Shown here: positions 54,790 through 64,000 of the stretch, in pieces | Numbering within the stretch: position 1 is the first letter of the stretch | Layout of the letters: every line of letters begins with the position of its first letter | DNA from: Burkholderia stabilis | Lineage (GTDB): Bacteria > Pseudomonadota > Gammaproteobacteria > Burkholderiales > Burkholderiaceae | Length of the DNA stretch: 64,000 nt | NCBI RefSeq assembly: GCF_001742165.1 | Contig: NZ_CP016442.1 | Coordinates: 1,736,001 to 1,800,000, forward strand | Direction of reading: 5' to 3' | Program-made: the position numbers and the translations under genes | The notes under the pieces: model-generated | What the model was told of the DNA's origin: nothing | What the model saw: the letters and a program-made list of their open reading frames with translations, nothing else | Databases searched by the model: none

Positions 54790-56313
54790 TCAAGGGGCCG
54801 AACCAACGCTTTGTATAAACTCGTCCCAACGAGGCGAAATGGCCTCAGCCGTGTAGCGGGCCGAAATTCGCTTCGCGCATTGACGGTACTCGGCAAATGT
54901 GTCCGCAGCGTTGCGCAACGCAATTGCCTCTCGTATTCCGCCAACAATTGATTCGACAGAATAAGGGTTGAAGTAGATGCAGGCATCTTCATAGACCTCC
55001 CGATGCACCGGGATATCGGATGCAGCAACGACACCACCACTCATCATCGATTCCACGCCGGAATAATCAAAACCTTCCGCGTAACTCGGACAAACCGTCA
55101 CGGTCGCGTGCTTGTAGAGGTCTCGCAAATCCGAGGCCGCTACGTTACTCAGCAAGAACAACTCCCCCTTCTCGACCCACGGCACTATCGCGTCAACGAA
55201 TTCAGCGTAGTCCCATCCGAGATCTCCGACCAGGACGAGCTTCAACGTTTCGTTGTGCCGGGATCGAAGCAATTCCCAGGCGGCAACGAGCGAAGCATGA
55301 TTTTTCCGTGGCTCGACCGTTGATACCATCAGCAGGTATTCGAAATCCTGCTGATCGGAAACCAATCGATTTCGCGTAAAAACGTCGACCTGACCACTAC
55401 TGAGCGCCTTGTATTTCTTCGCAAGCGGCCGAAACAAGCGAGAAGACACGATATCCTTGACCAACGCCCTAGGAGAATCGACTTCGTTATATATCGGCGA
55501 GACGGTATTATGAATAACAACCGCACGATCCTCGACTTCCGGAAATACCTTCAACAGGTCACTTCTGGTCGCAGCCGAGACACACGCAAAATAGGCACCC
55601 GAGCGAACATTGCGCGCGAGTGCATCGTAGTGAGCCCCATGATGAAAAGCCCGATCTTTGATCGTATGCGGAAGAAAAATCGGTATCGCATCGTGATACC
55701 TTACAATTAATTTTGTATTATAAGATAAAACACCCGGGAATGGGGTTTGCGAAATAAACACATCGAAATCCCGGGTTTCTATTTTTTTGAATCGCTTGAC
55801 CGACAGCAATCCGGACATTGAAATCTTGAGACGATGCAGCGTCGCCATTGCAAGCGGCAATATACGATATTGCGCAGCCAGAACGTGAGGGCGATCGTCA
55901 ACCGGAAGGGTTTTTGCGAAAAAGCGGCGCCAGACAAAGTCTTCAAATTCCGTCGGAGCGAAAAATCCAAGCTTCTCGGAAGAGCCAAAAATAACGGATA
56001 CTCGCAGCGAAATTCCGCGGATCACGGTATTAATGGCGCGCGAAATTACTCCAGCAACCCCTCTACGCCCATCGTCGGTAAATGACACAACGATCTTCGA
56101 CATCGCACGAATCTGAGCAGCAGGGCGGCCCGACTCTTCGGCATGCACCATCTTCGCCGTAATATCGCGGCCACCCTGCTGGAGCAAGCCAGTCACGGCC
56201 ATCTTTTTCAGGCCCAGCAGCGTACGAAACAGCAAGCGCGTTTCCTGCGGAATACCCGAATACCCGTCAAGCGCGGGTCGAAGCTCAACCAATACACGCA
56301 CTTTGTTCTTCAT
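54790..56313 (-). CDS. wcbE: WcbE, family 1 glycosyltransferase
   Basis: A 507-residue GT-B enzyme with a C-terminal donor domain: STVEPRKNHASLVAAWELL, VLVGDLGWDY and CPSYAEGFDYSGVESMMSGG (E-x7-E type). It has a long N-terminal acceptor domain. Base composition is lower in GC than the start of the window, notably around 55.7 kb. It lies 32 bases before wzt's end... the wzt stop at 56346 is 32 bases upstream of its start. Confidence 0.87.
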   Translation of the reverse strand: MKNKVRVLVELRPALDGYSGIPQETRLLFRTLLGLKKMAVTGLLQQGGRDITAKMVHAEESGRPAAQIRAMSKIVVSFTDDGRRGVAGVISRAINTVIRGISLRVSVIFGSSEKLGFFAPTEFEDFVWRRFFAKTLPVDDRPHVLAAQYRILPLAMATLHRLKISMSGLLSVKRFKKIETRDFDVFISQTPFPGVLSYNTKLIVRYHDAIPIFLPHTIKDRAFHHGAHYDALARNVRSGAYFACVSAATRSDLLKVFPEVEDRAVVIHNTVSPIYNEVDSPRALVKDIVSSRLFRPLAKKYKALSSGQVDVFTRNRLVSDQQDFEYLLMVSTVEPRKNHASLVAAWELLRSRHNETLKLVLVGDLGWDYAEFVDAIVPWVEKGELFLLSNVAASDLRDLYKHATVTVCPSYAEGFDYSGVESMMSGGVVAASDIPVHREVYEDACIYFNPYSVESIVGGIREAIALRNAADTFAEYRQCAKRISARYTAEAISPRWDEFIQSVGSAP

Positions 56314-56345
56314 CGCAACTCTTCTTTGCCGGCAGATTTGCCGCT

Positions 56346-57002
56346 TTATACGCGCTGCATTTCTCGATAAAAATGATATGCCTCATCCATTTCCGGGAAC
56401 TCATACAGCTTCCCTCTATGCAGGACCGTTGCCCTCTGGCAGTTAGCCCTGATGAATCCCGGATCATGAGAAACAAAAATCATTGCTCTTGAATTGCGTT
56501 TCTCGAACAATTCCACATGGCATTTCTGACGAAAGCGCTCATCCCCGACAGCCGTGACTTCGTCGATGAGGAAACAATCAAAATCCACTGCCATCGAAAT
56601 AGCAAAGGCAAGCTTGGCCCGCATCCCCGCCGAATATGTTTTGACCGGCTCATTAAGGTATCGTCCAAGCTCGGTGAATTCGTGCACAAAAGGGAGCTTG
56701 TCCTCGACCGAGACATCATAGATCCGGCATATAAATCGCAGGTTATCGATACCCGTGAGCGACGTCTGGAATGCACCGCCAAATGCCAGAGGCCATGAAA
56801 CGCTCATCCCTCTGTGTACGCGCCCCGAGGTCGGCCTCTCAGCCCCACTGATGATACGAATCAGCGTTGACTTCCCCGCTCCATTTCCTCCGAGAATGCC
56901 GATCTTTTCTCCACTTGCTATATCAACGTCAACGCCATCAAGAACCGTACGCGGCCCGGATTTTGTCTGATACGTTTTCCTGACCTGGGAAAGTCGAATC
57001 AT
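56346..57002 (-). CDS. wzt: Wzt, capsule export ABC transporter ATPase (KpsT-like)
   Basis: The 218-residue ATPase has Walker A GGNGAGKS (about residues 38-45), signature YSAGMRAKLAFAISM, Walker B CFLIDEV and the switch His in FVSHD. It has no C-terminal carbohydrate-binding domain, so it is of the KpsT (capsule) rather than O-antigen Wzt type. Its start overlaps wzm by four bases. Confidence 0.95.
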   Translation of the reverse strand: MIRLSQVRKTYQTKSGPRTVLDGVDVDIASGEKIGILGGNGAGKSTLIRIISGAERPTSGRVHRGMSVSWPLAFGGAFQTSLTGIDNLRFICRIYDVSVEDKLPFVHEFTELGRYLNEPVKTYSAGMRAKLAFAISMAVDFDCFLIDEVTAVGDERFRQKCHVELFEKRNSRAMIFVSHDPGFIRANCQRATVLHRGKLYEFPEMDEAYHFYREMQRV

Positions 57003-57781
57003 TCTGGCGTGACCTCACGCCCCACGTCGCGAACCAACGCAAGACCAATCAGCGACATGGCCAGGCAAGAGCAAGCCATATACCCGATATCATAATGCGC
57101 TGCGACGAGACTACCGAAGTAGCCCTCGCGAAGCATTTCGACTCCGTGCACCATGGGCAACCACAGGACGATTTTTTGAAATGCCGGCGAAAGCCAGTCC
57201 ACCATGAAGATGGCGCCCGATAGCGGAAACATCAGATAGGTAACCGGATGCCAAAGCTTCTCGATGAGTTCCGTTTTCTCGCTCAATGCCCCGATGATAA
57301 AACCCAGCGATGCGCCAAACCAGATAATCATGACCCATGCAAACATCACCTCGAGAATATCTTCGGGGTAGTTAACAAGACCCAGCGCATGAAACGTAAT
57401 CATCAGCACAAAAAAGGATGCGGTATTACCAACCACTTCCAACAAAATACGAGCAATGAAGATGTCAATGACTTTGACATTTCGGTGATACATCAGCGCC
57501 AAATTCGGCGTGACCGCCATGCTGCATCGCCCCGGCATGTTTCTCCAGAGCAGAACCGTCGAATATCCGGTCAGAGCAAACGCCGAAATCGGGAGATTCG
57601 ATCCGTGAGTTGCTCCTGTCGCATTCCAGAGGATGGTAATCCCGACCGTAAAAATCATCGGCTCGACAAACAGCCATAAGAATCCGATGTTGTGACGTCC
57701 ATACCTAGTCAGCACTTCCCGCATCAGCAACGCGAATATCACTCTTCGCTGAACCGCCAACGATCGGCCGAAATTTGCCAT
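56999..57781 (-). CDS. wzm: Wzm, capsule export ABC transporter permease (KpsM-like)
   Basis: A 260-residue ABC-2 type permease with six hydrophobic segments, beginning RVIFALLMREVLTRYGRHNIGFLW, the conserved N-terminal amphipathic region of KpsM/BexB. With Wzt it moves lipid-linked polysaccharide across the inner membrane. It starts six bases after wcbD. Confidence 0.95.
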   Translation of the reverse strand: MANFGRSLAVQRRVIFALLMREVLTRYGRHNIGFLWLFVEPMIFTVGITILWNATGATHGSNLPISAFALTGYSTVLLWRNMPGRCSMAVTPNLALMYHRNVKVIDIFIARILLEVVGNTASFFVLMITFHALGLVNYPEDILEVMFAWVMIIWFGASLGFIIGALSEKTELIEKLWHPVTYLMFPLSGAIFMVDWLSPAFQKIVLWLPMVHGVEMLREGYFGSLVAAHYDIGYMACSCLAMSLIGLALVRDVGREVTPE

Positions 57782-57787
57782 GGTGCG

Positions 57788-59335
57788 TTATTCCTGATGT
57801 TCCCGAATACCCGCCACCAGCATGCTCAACACGCCCCAGGCCGCGAGCCCGAGAATGAAGCAGGCGAAGATGTTACGGGCACGCTTGGGCTCCATTGCCA
57901 CGTCCGGCTCGTTCGGTTCCGCCACCCGCTCCAAATAGATTTGCTTTCGTTCCGCATCTGCCCTGGCTTGCTCCAATGAAGTCAGCGCCGAGGCAAGCAG
58001 CTTCTCCCCGAACGACTGCTCCAAAGCCAGCCGCTGATACTCGACAGAACGATCCGACAACGAATTTTTCTCTCCGGCCACTCCGCCTTTTTCGCTTGCA
58101 ATCGATGCTTCCAATGCACCAATGGATGCGGTCAGGCTCGGAATCTGGGGATTCTGCGGGCTGAGCATGCGCAATTGCGTCAGTTGCGCCTGCTTGGCGA
58201 TGAGCTCGCTCCGCAACTTCGCAATGAGTTCCAGCTGGATATTGGATTGTCGATCCGGATCGAACAGGCTAGCCTTGCTCCGGAATTTCGACAGTGCAAT
58301 CGACGCAGCCTTGACTTTGGTTTCCGCCCCCGCAACCTCCGCCAGAGCGTAACGGAGCGAGTCTTGACGTGAGCGATCGTTCAGCTCGTTGACCCGCTTC
58401 TCCGCCATTTCAAGCAGATTCTTGTTGATCTGATATGCGTCTTTCGATGTATAGGCTTGAACGCGCAGCGTAGTTACCGCAGTTGCAGTCCCTGCGTCGA
58501 CGGCAACATGATTCTTGAAGTATCGATAGAAATACTCAAATCCGTCGCGCCCGATTATCCCCGGGAATCGACTGAAAATATCGGCATAGCGGCCGCCAAA
58601 TGCATCTTTGAGAGGCATTTTCTTCTCGAGAACGACGAGTGCGTCTCGCGACTTTATGTAATCCTGGACGACACTGGAGTCGTCACTGGTCTTCGACAGG
58701 GAAACGCCTTGAAGCAGCGCCCCCAAACCCGGTTCGCTCGATCGCTTTGGTGTGCGCAGGATAAATTGCGATTCGGAGATGTAGACATCCGAAGCAATCA
58801 AGCCATAGTAGATGGTAGCAATCGCAGTCGGGAGCACAACCGTCGCCAGAAACAGCGGAGTCAGCTTCAGCCGCCCGATTGTCCATACGCGCCAGAACCA
58901 TGGCGATTCCTGCGCGGGAACATCGAAACTCTCCATTGCCACACGTTTCGGCAATGCGGAATTGGGACCGTCAACCAGATCCGCCGCATCAACAGGTTGA
59001 GGCGATGACGCGGGCCGCAATTCGTCGACGGAAATGGCCGATGCACGCGCGTCGGTCAGCAGATATCTCAAGACGAGCTGACGATGCTCAAGGTCGGTAC
59101 CTTCAAATGCCGATTGAATACGTAGGCGCACTTGGCCGTCGCCAGTCTCGAGCAGGAAACGCCACGTGTTGAATACATATCCCAGAGCAGTCGGCGTATC
59201 CACCGCTGGCGAACAGTCCGAGTAACGCTCCCTGGCACGAGCAAGCGCCGCTTGCGGGTTCGAAACAGCAATGACCGATTCCAGCATCGGCAAGTCATTA
59301 CCCGAAAAGAAGTCAGCGAATGCAACGCCATTCAT
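57788..59335 (-). CDS. wcbD: WcbD, capsule export inner-membrane protein (KpsE/BexC-like)
   Basis: A 515-residue PCP-type protein with membrane helices at about 160-180 (FLATVVLPTAIATIYYGLIA) and 488-508 (NIFACFILGLAAWGVLSMLV). Between them is a periplasmic domain with a long coiled coil (about 300-460). It links the ABC transporter to the outer-membrane channel WcbC. The 155-residue cytoplasmic N-terminal extension is longer than in KpsE. Confidence 0.9.
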   Translation of the reverse strand: MNGVAFADFFSGNDLPMLESVIAVSNPQAALARARERYSDCSPAVDTPTALGYVFNTWRFLLETGDGQVRLRIQSAFEGTDLEHRQLVLRYLLTDARASAISVDELRPASSPQPVDAADLVDGPNSALPKRVAMESFDVPAQESPWFWRVWTIGRLKLTPLFLATVVLPTAIATIYYGLIASDVYISESQFILRTPKRSSEPGLGALLQGVSLSKTSDDSSVVQDYIKSRDALVVLEKKMPLKDAFGGRYADIFSRFPGIIGRDGFEYFYRYFKNHVAVDAGTATAVTTLRVQAYTSKDAYQINKNLLEMAEKRVNELNDRSRQDSLRYALAEVAGAETKVKAASIALSKFRSKASLFDPDRQSNIQLELIAKLRSELIAKQAQLTQLRMLSPQNPQIPSLTASIGALEASIASEKGGVAGEKNSLSDRSVEYQRLALEQSFGEKLLASALTSLEQARADAERKQIYLERVAEPNEPDVAMEPKRARNIFACFILGLAAWGVLSMLVAGIREHQE

Positions 59336-59416
59336 AGTGTTACTCGATCACCACCTGAAACAACGAACACATGCCCTTACCGTCGGCAACGGCAACCATC
59401 ACCTGCAGCGCCGCAA

Positions 59417-60580
59417 TCAGTACCTGACTGTCTGAACACCGGTAATCACCGGATACGCCACGGAGAACACAACATTCAAGAATTTTTGAAGCTCGGCAAT
59501 CGGGGCGTTCGAGACATACAACAGATCGCTGTTGTCAACCATGAAGCTTTGTGCCACGAAAAACGAATTCGGATCGCGAAGGTTCACGCGATACACGACA
59601 GGCACCTTTCCGTCTGCCGTCGTACGCACAGGAGTCGTCGGCCATTTCAGCGCCTTGGCATCTTCAAGCCGGAAGATGAACACACCTTGTGCATCGGCAC
59701 GGGAATCCTGCAAGCCGCCAGCGCGCGCAAGGGCTTGCGCAAGCGTAATCCCCTTCGCTTCGAAATTGATTTCGTCATTTTTGCCCGTCGCGCCGAGCAC
59801 CGTGAAGCTATACGGCTGAAACAATACGGTGACCACATCGCCCGCATGCAGCGGAACGTTCTGCCGCGGATCACGGATAACCATGTCGAGCGGCAACGAG
59901 GCCACCGTCTTGCCGCGGGTAACCTGGATCGTAACTTTGTCGACCGGGTGTTTCGCACCGCCCGCACTCGCCAGCGCATCAAGGAGGCGCTCCCCCCGAG
60001 CAGTCAGCGCCATGCGGGAGTTTTCCGTCACATCGCCCACAACCGTCACATACGATGTCTCGTTGCGCGCGAGCTTCACCAGTACTTGCGGATCGTGCGC
60101 CATGCCTTTCAGCCGCGCTGCAATTTCACGCGCCAACTGAGCCGGCGAGCGACCGACTGCCTTGATCTGTCCTGCAAACGGGACATTGACATTGCCGTCG
60201 CCATCGATAGCCTGATCAGGGAGCACCGTCACGCGCGCGTTCGCCGGCCCCGCACTCCCCTCCGACTGAGCCGCACCAAAAAGCGTGGCGGGCGGGGCCT
60301 CCCAAATCGACACTTGAATCGTGTCGCCGACGCCCAACTGCTGCCGAAACGATGCACCGCCGCCCAGCGCAGTCACGAAGTCCGCCGTATTTCGATCAGC
60401 AAACAGCTGACGCGCGACATCCTCCGTCACATCGACGACCTGAATCCCGGATGGGCTCTCCGACGCCCGAGCGATTTGTGCGCCACTGGCTCCCGACGTA
60501 GGAATACTTGAACAACCGGCAAGCGTGACCGCGCCCATGACACACGCGATCAAAAACATTTTGCAGAATGGACGCGACAT
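59417..60580 (-). CDS. wcbC: WcbC, capsule export outer-membrane lipoprotein (Wza/BexD/KpsD-like)
   Basis: The 387-residue lipoprotein has a signal peptide and lipobox TLAGC (Cys about residue 23), a polysaccharide export domain (LGVGDTIQVSIWE... onward), and SLBB-type repeats (VTVVGDVTENSRMALTARGE and FTVLGATGKNDEINFEAKG). It forms the outer-membrane pore. It is the first gene of the long minus-strand array. Confidence 0.93.
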   Translation of the reverse strand: MSRPFCKMFLIACVMGAVTLAGCSSIPTSGASGAQIARASESPSGIQVVDVTEDVARQLFADRNTADFVTALGGGASFRQQLGVGDTIQVSIWEAPPATLFGAAQSEGSAGPANARVTVLPDQAIDGDGNVNVPFAGQIKAVGRSPAQLAREIAARLKGMAHDPQVLVKLARNETSYVTVVGDVTENSRMALTARGERLLDALASAGGAKHPVDKVTIQVTRGKTVASLPLDMVIRDPRQNVPLHAGDVVTVLFQPYSFTVLGATGKNDEINFEAKGITLAQALARAGGLQDSRADAQGVFIFRLEDAKALKWPTTPVRTTADGKVPVVYRVNLRDPNSFFVAQSFMVDNSDLLYVSNAPIAELQKFLNVVFSVAYPVITGVQTVRY

Positions 60581-60756
60581 TATTTATAGTTGCTGAACCT
60601 ATGAGCTCGCGCATTGTCGCATAACTTCCGGTAGACTGAGCGCCCGCGATAAAATTTACCCAAGCAAGCTGGCGCACCAAAAAACGCGCCTATTGTCAAC
60701 GCGCGCCCCGAATCAGCGCATCCTTAATTAACCATCGCACGCCCCGAAGTTCGCGC
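60581..60756. promoter_or_regulatory. Divergent wcbC / wcbB intergenic region
   Basis: This 176-bp gap between the two oppositely directed halves of the capsule locus must hold both promoters. It is AT-richer than its neighbours and includes a TAAAAT and a TATAAA-like box, but I could not pair either with a convincing -35 at 16-18 bases. Confidence 0.45.
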
Positions 60757-61908
60757 TTGTCAACCATCTACCTAGACGTCACGCGTCTCGTTACCCGCCT
60801 TTACCAGGGTCTGCTGCCGACAGGAGTAGACCGCGTCGGGCTGGAGTACATTCGGCACTACGGCAGCCGAGCGCGCGCGGTACTCAGCGAGCGTGGCTTT
60901 TTCGTCACTTTGACGGAAAAAGATTCGGCGCTTATTTTCGAGTGGCTTACGTCATCGGTACGTAACAAAAATGCGATACGCAGCCTCATTGCGCGCACTT
61001 GCCTGAAATCAAGCTACAACGCAAGAATTCAAAATGGCGCGCTGTTGCACACAAGCCACAGCGGAATGGAATTCCCGCGCTATTACAAAAAATTAGCAAG
61101 CCGCAGTATTAAATCCGTATTTCTTATCCACGATCTAATCCCGCTGACTCATGCCGAATATACTCGGCCAGGAGTCGAACACACGCACCGGCGGCGAATT
61201 CATACGGCACTGGCGTACGCCAGCGGCCTCATCACCAATTCCAGATCGACGCTGGAGTCGCTCGCGGCAGAAGCGGCCCGGACAACGTTGCCACTGCCAC
61301 CGTGCACGATCGCGCACCTCGCTTCGGGCGTTGAGCCGCAGCCACCTCGCCAGCGCCTGCTCGATGCCCCCTACTTCGTGATGCTCGGCACAATCGAGCC
61401 GCGCAAAAATCACTGGTTCATCCTGCATGTCTGGCGGCGTCTGATCGAGCAGCTAGGGGCCGCCGCACCGAAACTGGTCGTGATCGGGCGTCGGGGTTGG
61501 GAATGCGAGAATGTGATCGACATGCTGGAACGTTGCGCAAGCCTGCCCGGCACCGTAATTGAAGAGGCCAACTGCTCCGACGAGCGTCTTTACGCCTGGT
61601 TGCAGCATGCGCGCGCACTTCTCTTCCCTTCGTTTGTCGAGGGTTACGGGATGCCGCTTGTCGAAGCGCTGGGGCACGGCGTGCCCGTGCTTGCAAGCAA
61701 CCTGGACGTGTTTCGGGAAGTCGCAGCGGAAATCCCCGATTACCTCGATCCGCTCGACGGTCCGGGCTGGGCTGCCAGCATCCGCAATTACGCACGAGTC
61801 GACAGTCCCGAACGCACGGCGCAACTCGCCCGAATCGAGCACTTCCGCGAGCCGACGTGGGCCGACCACTTCGAACGCGTCGATGCTTTTCTCGACACGT
61901 TGCACTAA
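60757..61908 (+). CDS. wcbB: WcbB, family 1 glycosyltransferase
   Basis: A 383-residue GT-B enzyme with VMLGTIEPRKNHWFILHVWRR, LVVIGRRGWECENV and FPSFVEGYGMPLVEALGHG (E-x7-E donor site). The start is TTG at 60757 (STIYLDVTRL); no ATG lies before the family-like N-terminus, and the next Met is over 100 residues in. wcbA follows at once, its ATG next to the wcbB stop. Confidence 0.88.
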   Translation: MSTIYLDVTRLVTRLYQGLLPTGVDRVGLEYIRHYGSRARAVLSERGFFVTLTEKDSALIFEWLTSSVRNKNAIRSLIARTCLKSSYNARIQNGALLHTSHSGMEFPRYYKKLASRSIKSVFLIHDLIPLTHAEYTRPGVEHTHRRRIHTALAYASGLITNSRSTLESLAAEAARTTLPLPPCTIAHLASGVEPQPPRQRLLDAPYFVMLGTIEPRKNHWFILHVWRRLIEQLGAAAPKLVVIGRRGWECENVIDMLERCASLPGTVIEEANCSDERLYAWLQHARALLFPSFVEGYGMPLVEALGHGVPVLASNLDVFREVAAEIPDYLDPLDGPGWAASIRNYARVDSPERTAQLARIEHFREPTWADHFERVDAFLDTLH

Positions 61909-63923
61909 ATGACCCGCCCAACGGCATCGCGTCTGAACTGGTCGGATATCGTACCGAGTCCGGTTGGCATCGCACGCAGGCAGCGACCAAGACACTCGTC
62001 GGACAACGGCCGTGAGTACATTTGGATAGACCGGAAAATCGGACGAATCGCATTGAGCGTCGCGCGCGCATGCGGCGCCCAGACTCATGCAGCATTGCCC
62101 GGCCCGATCTGGGCGGAAGTACCGGCCGGGACGCCGCTGCTCTCATGGTTCGTCGTACCGGTCACCCGTGTCGGACCGGATGCATTCGTTCAAGCGCTCG
62201 ATACGGCACTTGAGCAAGACCGCGCGGCGGGGACTGCGGCGGCCGTCGGTGAGTTGATGAAGCGCGTCCTCCTCAATCACGCCATACGAGGCCGCGACGG
62301 CGTGTCCGAATTCCGTGCGCCACCTCGACAGCCCGACGAAATCCGAGTACTGCTGATCGATGAGCGCCAATATTCACAAGGGATCGGCGCGATTGCGACG
62401 AGCAACAACCGTAGCGCGTTCGAGCGGATGATCCGTGCTGCGCGTACCGCTCATCCAGGTGCCAAGTTTTGGCTTGCCCGCACCAGAGACAGTGGCTCCG
62501 GCATTTGGCTATCGACGTCCGCGGCCGACATCCTCCCCCCGACATGCAGCACCTCGGTGAGCACGAATCGTTATGCGCTGCGCTGGAGCACGTCGACCAC
62601 GTCTACACCGTGAGCGCCTCCGAGGGAATGCAGGCACTGCTGGCCGGGACACGAGTCCATGCATTCGGTGCGCCATACTATGCCGGCTGGGGCCTAACCG
62701 ACGATGCCGTTCGGCTGCCTGGCCGCAACGCGCGCCCCACACTCGCGGCATTGTTCGACGTCGTCTTTCTGCGCTTTGCTCGCTACCTGAATCCCGTCAC
62801 GCATGCACCCGGTCGCGTGGACGATCTACTCGACGCCATCGAATTGCAAAACGGCGTTCGCCGTCGATTCTCCGATCTGCAGCAGGTGGCCGGCGTACGC
62901 TTCCAATGGTGGAAACGTCCGTTTGCAACGCCCTACCTCACGGCCGGCGGCGGAACACTGAGGTGGACTCGCCAGGCCAGTCATCTGCGAGAAGGTGAGC
63001 ACGCCGCATTCTGGGGTGCACGCAGCACGAACGACTTGCCGCCCGGCAGACGGCTCATCCGCATCGAAGATGGATTTCTGCATTCGACCGGCCTCGGCTC
63101 GGATCATGTGGCGCCATACAGCCAGGTCATCGATCGAAACGGCCTTTATTTCGATCCTGGCCAGCCGAGCGATCTCACGACCATTCTGAACGAAACAAAC
63201 TTCGACGAGGCCGAGCTCGTCCGGGCGAACGCGCTGCGCCGCGAAATCGCCCGCCTGGGCCTGACCAAGTACAACCTTGGTCGCCGCAAACCGGCATGGT
63301 CCGCTCCCCTCGGCAAGTGCGTCGTACTCGTACCCGGTCAGGTAGCAGACGATGCCTCCATCCGGCTCGGTACGCGCGGCATTACGACCGCGGAAGATCT
63401 TCTTCGCGAAGTTCGCGCCAGACGTCCTGACGCCTTCATCGTCTACAAGCCTCATCCGGATGTGCTGTCGGGTAATCGTCGAGGCGCGATCGAGGTCGAT
63501 GCGTGCGCCGACCTGATCGAACAGGATTCCGACCTGATCTCGCTGATAGAAATCGCCGACGAGATCCACACGCTTTCATCACTGTCAGGCTTCGACGCCC
63601 TGATCCGCGGAAAAACCGTGCATACGTATGGTCTGCCCTTCTACGCGGGATGGGGCCTGACACACGATGCACTCGAGCAACCCTGGCGCAAACGCACACT
63701 TTCCCTTGATATGCTGGCCGCCGGCGTGTTGCTGCGCTATCCGATCTATTGGGACTGGTCGCTCCGGATGTTTGCGTCGCCCGAGTTCGTTGTCCGGCAA
63801 CTGGCAACGCCCGCAGCGCGACCGCTGGCGAGAATCCGCGGCGATCGCCTGCGGCCGTTTCGGAAAGCACTCCGCTGGATTGCAAGCTGCCTACGCCATC
63901 TCCTCTGGCAATGCGGAAAATAG
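61909..63923 (+). pseudogene. wcbA: WcbA, KpsC-like capsule polysaccharide Kdo-transferase, frameshifted
   Basis: The first frame (about 211 residues) ends in TSAADILPP, then the signal moves to a second frame: DMQHLGEHESLCAALEHVDH through FGAPYYAGWGLTDDAVRLPG and, in the second half, EDGFLHSTGLG, YKPHPDVLSG and YGLPFYAGWGLTHDA, ending at 63923. The joined length, about 670 residues with two similar modules, is that of KpsC. The switch is at a run of six C (62535-62540); one more C would join the halves. KpsC adds the Kdo linker with KpsS. It may be a real knock-out, phase variation, or a sequencing error. Confidence 0.85.
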
Positions 63924-63962
63924 TGCCGCCGACCCATCGCAAACAACCGCATGAGGATAATC

Positions 63963-64000
63963 ATGACCATGCGGAACCCGTCTGCTCCCGGCCTGATCGG
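63963..64000 (+). CDS. Start of a further plus-strand gene (cut by window end)
   Basis: An ATG at 63963 (MTMRNPSAPGLI...) has GAGGATAATC just upstream, a good ribosome site, 39 bases after wcbA. In B. pseudomallei the gene beside wcbA is manC, but 12 residues are too few to identify this one. Confidence 0.45.
   Translation, partial: MTMRNPSAPGLI

Overview
The window is GC-rich, has Burkholderiales-style gene content throughout, and reads as chromosome 1 of a Burkholderia, most likely of the B. cepacia complex. Supporting this are a ybgC-tolQRAB-pal-cpoB cluster next to tRNA-Lys, a glyA-nrdR pair behind a ZTP-type riboswitch, and a full wcb capsule locus of the kind known from B. pseudomallei and B. 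mallei (type I capsule, 6-deoxy-manno-heptan). Species assignment is inference; no rRNA is present.

Layout. 0-3.1 kb: 3' end of glutaryl-CoA dehydrogenase, a 1-Cys peroxiredoxin, and a three-gene YqjD/YqjE/YqjK-like membrane set. 3.1-6.0 kb: a minus-strand minor-pilin operon (fimT-pilV-pilW-pilX-pilE-like) with a frameshifted fimT. 6.2-8.2 kb: glyA-nrdR with promoter and riboswitch. 8.3-9.1 kb: a short-chain dehydrogenase. 9.2-14.9 kb: the Tol-Pal envelope cluster, then tRNA-Lys(UUU) with a strong sigma70 promoter and a terminator. 15.2-24.9 kb: a tightly packed minus-strand run of two glycosyltransferases, a secreted protein, a di-iron protein, a PAP2 phosphatase, a membrane desaturase, two beta-propeller proteins and a frameshifted DUF3592-like protein; it looks like an uncharacterised envelope glycolipid operon. 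25.0-28.0 kb: YiaA-like protein, AraC regulator, AhpD-like protein and a class II amidotransferase.

28.0-64.0 kb: the wcb capsule locus. wcbB and wcbA (plus strand) diverge from a long minus-strand array: wcbC, wcbD, wzm, wzt (ABC export); wcbE, F, G, H, I (glycosyl, sulfo-like and acyl transfer); wcbJ, wcbK, wcbL/hddA, gmhA, wcbM/hddC, wcbN (GDP-heptose synthesis and 6-deoxygenation); wcbO (KpsS-like); then wcbP (SDR), wcbQ (LTA-synthase-like), wcbR (a 2546-residue single-module reducing PKS), wcbS (LpxC-like), wcbT (PLP acyl/amino-acid condensing enzyme) and an overlapping GNAT gene. The last block reads as a dedicated lipid pathway, plausibly making the capsule's lipid anchor.

The capsule locus looks broken in this strain. 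A 2609-bp IS21-family element (istA, istB) sits in wcbP with a 5-bp target duplication, and removing it restores the reading frame exactly. wcbQ and wcbA each carry an apparent one-base deletion in a short homopolymer. fimT and the DUF3592 gene also show one-base deletions, so the alternative of systematic assembly error must be kept open. Minor pilins and capsule, both surface structures, would be the functions lost.
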